Under the pieces are notes generated by a model that was not told the origin of the DNA, made no database searches, and saw only the letters and a list, made by a program, of their open reading frames with translations. The position numbers were made by a program, and so were the translations under genes. Below, piece by piece: positions 1 through 9,500 of a stretch of DNA of 64,000 nt (the stretch's first letter is position 1; each line of letters opens with the position of its first letter). This DNA is from Marsupella aquatica. Its lineage: Eukaryota; Marchantiophyta. The DNA lies in NCBI GenBank assembly GCA_973895155.1, contig OZ316897.1, forward strand, positions 4,154,001-4,218,000, written 5' to 3'.

Positions 1-470
1 TCGTCCAATGTGGGGAATGGGCTATATGCTTCGGTGAGGGAACAAACTTGATCCAGTGCTTAATGGTAAGTTTTGAGATTTATATTTTGGGGTTTCGATT
101 TTAAGATTATTTAGATTATTATATTCTCAATTAATGGCTTTTTTACAGGATGCTGGATCCTATGTAAAATATTACTGCCCTGTAGCAACGCATAGGGAGT
201 TGTCTTGTTTCTTGCAACACACCACGGCGACAATTGATACAACGCTGTCATTGATTGACCCAGTACGGGCTAGTATAGAAAAATGTATAGATAAATTAAT
301 GAAGTACCGTCCATCCGTAACTGCTCTCAGGGCTGATGTTTTGGATGTCCTCCACGAACAACATATCCCTGATAATATTTGTAATCAATTATTGCAAGAG
401 TATGCACTCTCTGAAGATTCCGATCGATTGTACATTCGACCAACGAAGTACCCTAGTGGGCCAATCCAAG
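1..470 (+). CDS. 5' exons of the Ulp1-HAD gene (partial)
   Basis: The start of a multi-exon gene whose 5' end lies outside the window. Exon sequence runs to 65, followed by a donor (GTAAG at 66). A T-rich acceptor ends at 148, and the next exon is 149-470, closed by a consensus GTAAGT donor at 471. It encodes about 107 residues with no family I recognise, rich in helix-forming and Cys/Tyr residues (YVKYYCP near its start). It splices in phase 1 to the acceptor ending at 598, giving an Asp codon across the junction and continuing into the acidic exon. The frame is open throughout. The start codon is not visible, and the ATG at 134 lies in the intron. Assignment to the same gene rests on splice phase and continuous frame. 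Confidence 0.55.
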
Positions 471-899
471 GTAAGTTACTTTTGAAACCTCTTACTTTTT
501 ATTGCGTCACACGAACATGCGCGTGGATATTCATAACATTTCTTTTCACGCAAATATGCGCGTGAGTCATTCTTATCAAATGATCTGATTTTATTCAGAT
601 CAAGTCGACTGCGGCTTCAATGTTGAGGATGCAGGGAGCAATGGTGATGCGGATGGTGAGGGGGAAGGTGACGCGGATGGGGATGTCAATGACCAAGATC
701 CAGAGTGGATGACCGATACGCAGAACGACGTCGGAGATTCCGACAATAGAGGAGATGAAGAGAGTGACGGAGAGGAGATGAAGGACGCTGAGGACGCTGA
801 TGAAGAGGACGAGGAGATGGAGGGTTCCAAGGACGCTGAGGACTCTGATGAAGAGGCCACACAGGAGCCTCGACATGAGGTGGACCAAGAGGAGGCGGC

Positions 900-1140
900 C
901 CGGCAGGAGGAGGCCAAAGAGGAGGCGGCCCGGCAGGAGGCGGCCCAACAGGAGGAGGCCAGGCTGGAGGAGGCCAGGCTGGAGGAGGCCCGGCAGGAGG
1001 CGGCCCGGCAAGAGGAGCTTCAAAAGAAGGAAGCGGCCCGGCAGGAGGCGGCCCGGCAAGAGGATCTTCAAAAGAAGGAGGCGGCCCGGCAGGAGGAGGC
1101 GTCCCGACAAGAGGCGGCCCGGCAAGAGGAGCTTCAAAAG
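900..1140 (+). repeat. EEAARQE coding tandem repeat
   Basis: An imperfect coding repeat built from units like gag-gag-gcg-gcc-cgg-cag, with a longer unit containing ELQKKEAARQEA that recurs about every 60 bases near 1015, 1060 and 1125. It directly precedes the pentapeptide array. Confidence 0.75.
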
Positions 1141-1197
1141 AAGGAGGTTAAGAAGAAAAAGGCAGCAGCTAGAAAAGCAACTGCCGCGAAGAAGAAG

Positions 1198-1482
1198 GAG
1201 AAAGCCCAGGCGGAGAAAGCGGATGCCGAGAAAGCCCAGGCTGAGGAAGCCCAGGCGGAGAAAGCCCAGGCGGAGAAAGCCCAGGCTGAGAAAGCGGAGG
1301 CTGAGAAAGCGGAGGCTCAGAAAGCGGAGGCCGAGAAAGCCCAGGCTCAGAAAGCGGAGGCTGAGAAAGCCCAGGCGGAGAAAGCCCAGGCGGAGAAAGC
1401 GGAGACTGAGAAAGCCCAGGCGGAGAAAGCCCAGGCGGAGAAAGCCCAGGCTGAGAAAGCCCAGGCTGAGAAAGTGGAGGCT
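1198..1482 (+). repeat. 15-bp tandem repeat coding for EKAQA, about 19 units
   Basis: A run of 15-nt units (gagaaagcccaggcg and close variants) in register with the reading frame, coding EKAQA, EKAEA, QKAEA and similar. About 19 units fit between these ends. The protein would be a highly charged single alpha-helix or coiled coil. Copy number is likely polymorphic. Confidence 0.85.
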
Positions 1483-2504
1483 GCGAGAGTCCTTTTAGTG
1501 ATAGAGGAAAATAGGGCCAAGGCGGAGAGTGAGGCGGCTGAGAGGCTGCTGGCCGAGAGGATGGCGGACAAGACCGCAAGACCGGAGAGGGTGGAGGCGG
1601 AGAAGTTGGAGGCGGAAAAGGTTGATTCCGCAAGACTGGAGAGAGAAGAAGCCGCAAGACTGGAGGCAACGAGGAAGGAGGCCGAGAGGGCCAAGGATCT
1701 TTCGCTTATTCCTGAGGCACAACGTCTACCAAAAATAAGGCTGAATTTGAAGAAGCCTTCTTCACCCTCAGTTGCAGTTAAGAAGAAAATATTAGACTAT
1801 TTTCTTCGCCCGGAGTTTGAATTTAATGATCCACCCTTAAGTACGGTCTCGTTGGATGATTGGAATAAATATTCACCGGAGCAGCTTTGAGTCCAGGCAG
1901 TCCTTGCTTTGCAATATTGGAAGGGTCTTTTGATTACCGAGGAGAAGACTGCCACTGCATCCAGAATGGAGACAATCATCAATAATGTCCGCTTTTCCGA
2001 GAATCGAGTGCAAGACCTGGGAACGTTTTTGGCACCAGACTCGGCTCAAGTCGTTAAGAGACTAACAGCTGACTTGATGCGACCGGGTTTGTGGTCTCGA
2101 CCCCGATATATTGCAGAGGTGACTCGCGCAGAAATTGTGGCACCGGATATTTTGGAATCGGATTCCCAGATTGTGGAATATTTGAATCAAATGCCACAAC
2201 CATTTGAAGGTCTTCCCGCCTCATCGCTCCAACCTTCGCAAACTGGTCCGGTGGAGCGATCACTGCGGTCTCGAGGAGGGCTGAAGGATGTTGTTGCGAT
2301 TAAGGCACCCAAGAGATCAGCTGCGAAAAGGCCGGATCCACCCAATCCAAAGGTCATTTGCAAGCTATAAGCTTAAAGTTTCTATTATAGACGTCATTAT
2401 TTTATTATTGATTTGTTATTGTTTTTGTTTTCTGAGGCTACAACCCTTAGGCTACAACCTCAGTACGTTATTTGAAGGCGTACTGAAATCTCTGTTTTTT
2501 GCAG

Positions 2505-3293
2505 TTTTTTGAAAATTTGGCTAGTCGAATAGATCAATGCCTTGATCCTTCTAAGGATATGGAAGAGCTATTGACCAAGTTCTTACAACACTCGATCAAG
2601 AGGAAACATATGATGTGTTTGAGACCGCGCGAGTTGCTCACCGATGATATAATTAACGCTTATTTGAGTTTTCTCGAACTGATTCTCGATAGAGTTGGAA
2701 AGTCAGACCTTGTCAAATTCTTCCAAACACACCATTTTGAGCTTCTCTCCATGGATCCTACCATTTTCGACGAGGAGAGAGCAGCTTGGACAAAGGAGTT
2801 TTCGCTAAAAATCAGTGAATACGAGAAACTGGTCTTTCCAGTACACAATGCTGTGAAAGAACATTGGTCATTGGTAGTCTTGTATCCAAAGGAGAAACGG
2901 TTGGAGTACCTAGATTCTCTAGTTCATAATCGACAAAATCCTGGGGTGCTAGATATTGTTGGGAAGTACTACGCCGACAAAATTGGCTGGAGAACTGGTG
3001 TCAACTTGGATCTCTCAGGTTGGGAACGGATATATCGGAATGATATTCCTCACCAGAGTGACGGCCACAGTTGTGGTGTGTTTATCTTGAGATACGCCAA
3101 GTGCTTGTGTCAAGGAAACGAAACTAATTTTGCCGCGGATCAAATTGAGAAATTCCGTAGGGAGATAGTCTTGTCGTTATTTGACATGGACTTCCGCAAG
3201 CCGACGTCCGCAAGTAACCTAGTTACCGGGATCCGTGCTGCTATGATTGACATTTCCGGCGGAATTCCAGCACTGAACGACCGTCTTGTACAA
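2505..3293 (+). CDS. Ulp1/C48-family cysteine peptidase domain exon
   Basis: This exon encodes 263 residues of a Ulp1 (peptidase C48) catalytic domain, the family that cleaves SUMO or related modifiers from proteins. Counted from the exon start, the substrate-side motif LLTDDIINAYL is at 44-54, catalytic His at 120 (EHWSLVVLY), Asp at 137 (EYLDSL), oxyanion Gln at 184 (HQSDG) and nucleophile Cys at 190 (HSCGVF). All four are intact and the exon has no stop. It starts after a strong pyrimidine-rich acceptor (tctgttttttgcag, AG at 2503-2504) and ends before a GTAATA donor at 3294. Both junctions are phase 0. In context it is the third domain of a larger protein followed by HAD-like domains. Ulp1 domains are also carried by some plant Mutator-like and CACTA elements, but no transposase is seen nearby. 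Confidence 0.85.
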
Positions 3294-3379
3294 GTAATAC
3301 ACTTCATTTCAGTGTCTCTCTTTGTAGTCACGTGACCGTTCGCGTTATAAACTTATTTTCATTTCTTAATGTTTTACAG

Positions 3380-4285
3380 AAGCCTATCCCGAAACCCCCT
3401 GATCGAGTATCGAAGGCACCAGTCTGAAAGTCCGGTGATCGTCCGGAGGCGGGAAACAAACAGACCATTCTAGTACGTTCTCCAAACCCTGCGGCACAAA
3501 AATCACAGGTACAGATGGCGCCTAATCCATCGGCAAAGAAGTCACCGGTTCAAAAGAGACTTGTAATTTTCGATATGAATCGGGTACTTATCTGGTCAGA
3601 GAAGATCAGCCCTGGGATGCCCATTCGGTCAAGGGGTGTGAGACAGATGCACAAGGTTATCTATCCAAGGCCTGATTTAATGGAATTTCTTGAGAAGGTG
3701 GCAGATCTATACGACATTGCGATCTGGTCGTGCATGTTCAAACAGAATATTCTATCTTGTGTAAGGCTGATACTTCGACCCGAAGTTTTGAAACGTATTA
3801 AATTTATATGGGGACAAGAATCAACTCGACTTATTGGGAAGAATAATAATGACATCCCTTTATTTGTCAAATGTCTCTCGGACATTGCCGCCGATATTAA
3901 AGATTACAACATCAAGAATGTCATTCTTATCGATGACGCTGCATATAAGACGAGCCTTAATGACTTCTATTCATCGCTGTATCCCGATGCATATTCTGGG
4001 CTCGATGATGACCTGTTTTTTAGAAAGAAACTATATCCATATCTATGCGACATATCAATTGACAAGTTGACATTCCGCGAGCTCCTTAGTGGATATGGGA
4101 TTCCAACGTTCTCTCAAGAAAATCTTGAGAAAGATTATATTGATAAGACGAATCTTTGGAGGAGAAACGTGATCATTCGTAATCAGGGGAATAAAGACCA
4201 TTTAGAAAAGTTTGACAAATTTATGAAATACTTATCTGCCAAAAAAGACCGTGCTATAGAAGCCCGGGATAAGTCCAATAAGTAA
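3380..4285 (+). pseudogene. HAD-like FCP1/NIF domain 1 of the Ulp1-HAD gene
   Basis: The exon begins after an acceptor at 3378-3379 in phase 0. The first 45 codons are a Pro/Lys-rich linker with one TGA at 3425-3427 (CGA-to-TGA is the simplest origin). The ATG at 3515 then opens 256 residues resembling the FCP1/SCP (NIF) HAD fold. Motif I reads IFDMNRVL, with Asp at residue 20 but Asn at 22 where phosphatases have the second Asp. IAIWSCM matches the motif II strand, and LIDDAAYK supplies the DD of the acidic motif. FCP1-like enzymes dephosphorylate Ser/Thr, but the Asn makes normal catalysis doubtful. It ends at TAA 4283, immediately after AATAAG, which could be a damaged donor (AAG|GTAAATG). 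The ATG at 3515 could also serve as an independent start. Confidence 0.65.
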
Positions 4286-4410
4286 ATGTTTATTGTTTAT
4301 TATCAATTATTATTTATAAATTGATTGAAATTGAACTTTTGGGAGTGACGCGCCCGGTCGCGTGGTTGTTTGCAATTGCATAATATGAGAATCGAATTGT
4401 TCATTTATAG

Positions 4411-5118
4411 GTGTCTAAGTGGAGCAGGTCGCGTCAACTTCTAGTTTTAGGACTGGAAAACTTCCTGTGCTCTGTTTCAAAATATACTCCTCAGCTCAAG
4501 TCGGCACTCGGAATTCGTATCGGATCTCTATGTGTCGTTCCGAGGCCGCATCTTCATGATCTTATAAAATTCTGTTATGATCATTTTGATGTGATGGTCT
4601 AGTCTATTCTCGACGATAAACTAGTTTATCAGATACTTTCAGAAGTGTTGTCGAGCACCGACCTGTCGCAACTGATATATGTGTTCACGCGGGATCATTG
4701 CTGGAATCTTGGTTATGTGAAGAAAAATTATAAGACTGTTGTCTTCAAATCTATCGAGAGACTACGTGATATGTTTCAAGATTATCGACCAGAGAATATA
4801 ATCCAGATTGATGCCTGTCCTTCCCATACATGCCAGACAGCTGTATGCGGATTATTGTTCGCTAAGTTGTTTCAAGGATCGTTGGATGATGTCTTTTTGA
4901 GGGATGACCTCATTCCATATTTACGAAAGCTATCAAATTCAGGGCTTTGTCTTGCGTTCGCTAACAAGTTCAATTATCCCATCTGGTTGATTAGAAATCT
5001 ACATCGAGATTGGGATTTGAACGAGGATATATGGGAGCATTTGTACGTGCAGAGACATGCGGATCAAGTTCTTATCAAGCACTTCAACAGACGTCACTTA
5101 TCAATGGCTAGAGTGTAG
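4411..5118 (+). pseudogene. HAD-like FCP1/NIF domain 2, broken by one TAG
   Basis: The frame starts at a phase-0 acceptor (ttcatttatag, AG at 4409-4410) with GTG TCT AAG and runs to TAG at 5116. It is clearly related to domains 1 and 3: VVPRPHLHDLIKFCYDHFDV matches their PRPHLHEFLRFYFENFDV region, and the C-terminal part (NYPIWLIRNLHRDWDL) recurs in every copy. A single TAG at 4600-4602 falls where the other copies have the Trp of IWS, so it is most simply TGG-to-TAG, and the frame continues on both sides. Motif I is LGLENFL: both catalytic Asp residues are gone, as is the DD pair (QIDACPSH). It would be catalytically dead even if repaired. Role unknown; probably a third or later domain of the same gene. 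Confidence 0.6.
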
Positions 5119-5218
5119 AGGATGTTTTCTCTGTAATATGTGATGCGACCATTCGCGTGACTACATCCATACGGGCTCATGCATCTTCTTGTGTTTCTCT
5201 ACATGAGATTCATTGCAG

Positions 5219-5953
5219 CAGAGAAAACGGGCTCATAGTTTTAGACGTGGAGCATCTACTCTGTTACACTGCACCGCATTCCCGACTGATGGCGGTCTCA
5301 ACTGGAATTCGGATTGGGAATATATATACGTTTTTCCAAGGCCTCATCTTCACGAATTCTTGAGATTCTATTTTGAGAATTTCGATGTAGGGATCTGGTC
5401 CTCTCTTGGGAACAACCTTTTAGATCAGATTTTAGCATCTATTTTTACTGCGATGGAAATGGCCTCATTTAAGTATATTTGGGATCAGTCTCATTGTTAC
5501 TTATGCAATGGGGTGACATCAAATAAGCGGATATTTTTGAAGTGTTTTGAGAAGGTTGGAATTTATACGAAGGCGTATCTGCAGCAAAATATAATGCTTA
5601 TCAAATCCGATGCATTTCATGCTTGTTTAGATCCTGTTGTTGGATCATTATTTCCGCCCAAATATTTTGGGTCGGTCGACGACAATTTCCTGATTAACTT
5701 GCTGATTTCGTATCTTAGCAAGCTAGCAAACTCTTGTGAGCCGCTTGTCATTGCCAATGGAAGAGATTATCCAGATTGGTCAGTTAAATCTATTTTTAGA
5801 GATTATGATTATAATCATACTCTATGGGAAGACCCTATGATTCAGAGGCATGGAGATAGATATCTAGTAGAGCAATTTAAACAGACGCCCAATTTTGGAC
5901 GCTTCCAAAATAATAGTCGGCATGAGATCAGATTAATTTGTATGTCGTTCTAG
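5219..5953 (+). pseudogene. HAD-like FCP1/NIF domain 3, broken by a frameshift
   Basis: The exon follows an acceptor ending at about 5218. The opening sequence is best read in the frame giving LIVLDVEHLLCYT and GIRIGNIYTF, which matches motif I of its siblings. A one-base shift in the TA/T-rich stretch near 5318-5335 moves to the frame giving VFPRPHLHEFLRFY and then IWSSLGNN, open to TAG 5951. Motif I is LDVEHLL, with Glu replacing the second Asp, and the DD motif is replaced by LIKSDAFH. About 240 residues overall, like the other copies. A reader using only the long frame from 5213 would get a wrong N-terminus. Confidence 0.6.
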
Positions 5954-6719
5954 AAACTATTTGTAAACTCCTTATATACTGGTTATCATATATAAAGGAT
6001 CTCAAATATTTATTTCTCTATTATTATTATTTGCGTGAGCATGTCTCTTGGTCCCGTCAAGTTGGATTGGTTAAAATGTGACGTTGCAGTCATTTTCAGG
6101 GTTTCATGCGCAGCCACGCGTCATGTCGCCCCCTTTTTATTAAAATAATAATATTTAGTGATTTTCGGAATTTCCAAAGTTCGGTTTTCCTTAAATTGGG
6201 GTTTTAATTGTCATATATAGCAACAACAATAATGTTTTTTCAAGAACCTTGATTCTCCGAGACTGTTGTTGCTCTTCCACTCTGAGTAAGGGGAGCGATA
6301 CCAGTCTCATCAACATATATATCACTCAGATTGGGAGGTGCTCTCGAACTTGTTGTAGGGGACGTTGGTTTTTGAGAGGATATGATTGGCTGACTAGTAA
6401 GGATTGCATCTAATTATATACAATTGCTGTCAACTTCTATATATTGTGATTCTCCAATTAATTAAATGGTGGATCTATGAGCTAAAAGACTGGCAAGGCT
6501 CACATCTCTCTAGCTTTCATTGACTCCGAGCTAGTTGGATTCTCTAGTATGTAGATCTATAATTGAACATAGCTAGATCTTACCGGTAATTAGCTATCAA
6601 TTGCATCTTTCAACTATTGTGCACTTTATTAATTGAGGGTGCAAACATGGGATCATTAATTTGGCACTTTGAACTCACTACGTACATATGTACCTGTTGG
6701 AATATATATATATATGGAA
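5954..6719. other. Non-coding interval
   Basis: AT-rich sequence with no convincing coding frame. It holds a short TA dinucleotide run near 6701-6714. I recognise nothing else. Confidence 0.5.
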
Positions 6720-7356
6720 TTTACTAGAATGCCACTCTCTTGTGGCCTAATTACCACCTTGCCACCCTCTTCCTTCTATTTGTCAGAATGCCACTCTTTT
6801 TATCATGGGTAAACAAAACTTACTCGAGTTAACCCCTGAGAATCCTACCCCTCAAATTCCCTTCATGACGTACCCGCATCGAAAGGCCGAGGGTTCCTCA
6901 CGGTTATTTCAAGCTTCAACCCTCAGTTTGCTCCACACAGGGGTGGGTTGGCTGCCCGCACTCTTTGCATTTGGTTTCCCTCCCCAACTGCCCTTTTACT
7001 CACTCCTGCACGAGCTCCCGCATGCCCAACTATAGTGCTTGACGCGTCGACTGTGTTGTTGCTTCAAGCTAGAGGCCCAACTGTGCATGCAGGCTCCCCA
7101 ATTGTATTCCTAATTGCAGCCTGGCTCCACGGAGATCTACCCGCATGCACCATGCAGATTGCGGCCCAACTGCACCGGCTGACTCGTGGCCTGCAACCTT
7201 GACTGGGTTGCCACAGTTTGTGGGGTAAGAAATTTTATTTCAAGGGTTTGAGTAACTTTTCTTAACCCGTGATGGAAAAGAGTGATAGTCTGATAAAGAG
7301 AAGAAAAAGTGTGGCAAGGTAGAACTAGGCCACAAAAGAGTGACATTGTAATAAAT
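6720..7356. mobile_element. Non-autonomous TIR element, about 640 bp
   Basis: The two ends are inverted copies over roughly 140 bases with scattered mismatches. The left end (6720 on: tttactagaatgccactct, then tgtggcctaattaccacctt) matches the reverse complement of the right end (tttattacaatgtcactct, then tgtggcctagttctacctt, ending at about 7356). Similarity continues inward past a shared gggtaa...ttact segment near 6808 and 7260. The centre (about 6860-7200) is more GC-rich and has no recognisable gene. Long TIRs suggest a Mutator-like or PIF-derived element. The TSD is not clear, so the superfamily is open. Confidence 0.65.
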
Positions 7357-7996
7357 CAATTAATTTATGGGAGAAAGGTGCAAAAACAGTCCCAGGTAGA
7401 TATTACGCTTGACCTCCCGTGCAGATATGATAGTCAGGCCTTAGTTAAGCGCATAATTTCTTTTTGCTTCTAAATACTATTTTTTGGTGCTTTTCTTAGA
7501 GTTCATTGGTGCAAATGAGAAAAGTCATATGTGGCTTAATCTTAAGAACCCCACGTATATACCAGCAACCCACGATACGCCTATCACAAGAAAGCGGCAC
7601 AAGCGTCTACGCCTCCATTCTTGCCATAATTTGTACTCCGCTGAGATTGCAGCCTTCCATTAATTAAACCGCAAATTCTACTACAAAGGACTCCGAGTAA
7701 CCCAGAGTGCTCATTAATATGTGCATCGAGTGACCCTTGATTGGGAAGCGCAGCTGCACCTCTCTTGAGCCATTCAATTTTTACTTATTTTTGCGCCCAT
7801 CCTATCCCATCCGATCCAATCTATGGCTCAAAAAATGAGACAAAAAGATTTAATATTTTGTGAGAAAATATTGAAAAACAAACGGTGAAATATGATTGGT
7901 CAAATTCAAATTTTGAATTTTGGGGGGAAAAGGAGATCTGAGCCGTTTGACCTTATCATCTCCGTGAACATCCATCCACTTTAGTAGGCGATATAT

Positions 7997-8250
7997 GGCT
8001 CAGATGAAAGATCTCAATGAGATCTACGGATGGGTGTTTTCCGTTTTGAAAATGGTTGAATAATTCTCAAATGAAAAATAAAACAAATCCAAGCATTCCT
8101 GGCTGTTGATTAGGTCTCTACTGAAATCTATACCATTGATTGTTTTTGGCTAATATAAATATTTGTTGTCCACATAAAAAGGCAATGTAGGGCACAAATG
8201 AAAGATCTTGAGGAGATCTATGGCCTGGTGTTTTTCGTTTTTCAAAAATG
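7997..8250. repeat. Direct repeat of about 60 bp
   Basis: A unit at 7997-8056 recurs at 8191-8250: ggctcagatgaaagatctc...gatctacggatgggtgttttccgtttt against ggcacaaatgaaagatctt...gatctatggcctggtgtttttcgttttt (abridged). The copies are diverged. The rest of 7357-8880 shows no gene. Confidence 0.6.
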
Positions 8251-8885
8251 AGTGCATATTTTTTGGAATAAAAATAAATTAGTTGTACTGTTTTCTCCTC
8301 TTTCTCCTCCTCGATACTTTCTTTCACTAAAGTTTGATACTCCTTTATGGCCGTACTGTCCCACAACTCCTTAAATAGTAGGAGTTGTGGTTTAATGAAC
8401 TACATCCGGCCCATTAGTTGCTTCTTCATTAGATTGCAATTTGATCATGAAAAGAAGGTTGGCCTATGCTTTGTTAGAAGCTCGTTGTTTATCTTTCTTA
8501 GCTTCAGCTAGGGCATCAAAGCGCTCGATCAATCTGCTTAGTAATTAAATCGAGGACTCCTCCGTTGAGCAAGAGGAAGAGAACTAAGAAGTGGAGAAGA
8601 ATCTGAGCCTTTCAAAGAAAGAGAAATTCCTGGTGAAGCTCGGACTCCCAATGAAGAGGACCCACCGGCTAGACGAAGATGAAGCTCCCACTGAAGATGG
8701 AATTGTCGATTAAGAAAGAAGCGGCCACTAGCTTAAAGAATTCAAAGGAGCATGAACTGTGTATCGGAACTAGCAAGATTGTCTTCTTTGTCATAAGAAG
8801 GAGAATTCGTGGGATGTTTCGATACATGAAATGTGTATCGGAACTAATAGCAAGATTGTCTTCTTCGTCATATTAAGAAGGAGAA

Positions 8886-9270
8886 TTAAGCAAGATTGTC
8901 TTCTTCGTCGACATAAGAAGGAGAATTAGTGGGATGTACGTAGAGAAATAGTTCCAAGCTTGTCTTCCAGCAAGACATGATGATCTTGTCATGCTTTGGC
9001 TCCACTCGTAAGGCCTTGCCGTAGTCACTATATATAGCCCCAAAAAACACTTTCCTTGTGCGAAGAACCAACTTTGAATGAGTATCATTAATTGATTGTA
9101 GTAAAAGCAGGATTCCCAAAGATTCTTTGACGAGAAGGAGGGGTTTGCTATTGAACCACAACTCATATGGAGTTTTAGAAATGGGAATTGCTTTGCTGGG
9201 AAGGCAATTCTAAAGATAATTCACCTCATCTCGGAAATCATGCCAGAATGATCCGGGATCTGCTTCGGAA
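8886..9270 (-). pseudogene. Ty1/copia polyprotein fragment (integrase C-terminal region)
   Basis: Reading the minus strand from about 9270, the translation passes through FRDEVNYL, a TAG at 9212-9210, NCLPSKAIPISKTPYELW, then FNSKPLL and later residues resembling the conserved end of copia integrase (YLxNRxP...KTPYELWxxxKPxxxxLRxFGC...). It then reads LRTRKVFFGAIYSDYGKALRVEPKHDKIIMS, which matches the usual K..FVGY....R.wdp...kiiisRDV. The TAG sits where Gln is common in this family (YLQNR). The fragment is short, diverged and isolated. No LTRs were found with it. Confidence 0.6.
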
Positions 9271-9500
9271 AAAGTGGCGTAACCTTACTTAATTGGAATT
9301 GTCGATAGGTTTCAGTTGATCAGATTCTCAAGGTTACTCCGCATTAATGAGAGAACCCGACGACCATGCCTACGTACAAGGTCATTGTGATGCCTAGACA
9401 AGAATCACTCGGCCAGTTAAGTGGGTAAAGCAGGAAGGCACCCTAGGAACACCTTAGTATAGGGACAAAACAAGGAAAATATAAACCATTAGGGGCAACC

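Larger units (their letters stand above)
599..2352 (+). pseudogene. Acidic and Glu-Lys-Ala repeat exon plus helical domain of the Ulp1-HAD gene, one in-frame TGA
   Basis: A long exon in one frame. It opens with an Asp/Glu/Gly-rich acidic stretch (about 601-880), then EEAARQE-type repeats, then about 19 copies of an EKAQA pentapeptide, which predicts a long charged helix or coiled coil. A conserved-looking helical module follows from about 1780. Its segment KKILDYFLRP to LDDWNKYSPEQL resembles NIRNYFRSVV to VADWEVYFPDEL in the minus-strand gene at 63242-63736. A TGA at 1888-1890 interrupts the frame where the paralogue has Lys, and CGA (Arg) is the likely ancestor. The frame reopens at once and runs to a donor at 2353 (AAG|GTCATT), in phase 0. 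Antisense and shifted frames over the repeats are long only because the repeat has no stops. Function unknown. Confidence 0.6.

Noticed and set aside
595-1722. Several long frames on both strands (Leu/Pro/Gly-rich, Ser-rich, Arg-rich)
   Set aside because: They are shifted or antisense readings of the EEAARQE and EKAQA repeats. The acidic/EKA frame is the one that continues through splice sites and has a paralogue.
2505-3293. Ulp1 exon as part of a CACTA or Mutator-like element
   Set aside because: No TNP2 or MURA transposase and no matching long TIRs were seen around it. Still possible if the ends are far away, so kept only as a check.
6805-7202. Two small + strand frames inside the TIR element
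   Set aside because: They overlap in different frames, lack motifs, and lie in the GC-rich centre of a non-autonomous element.
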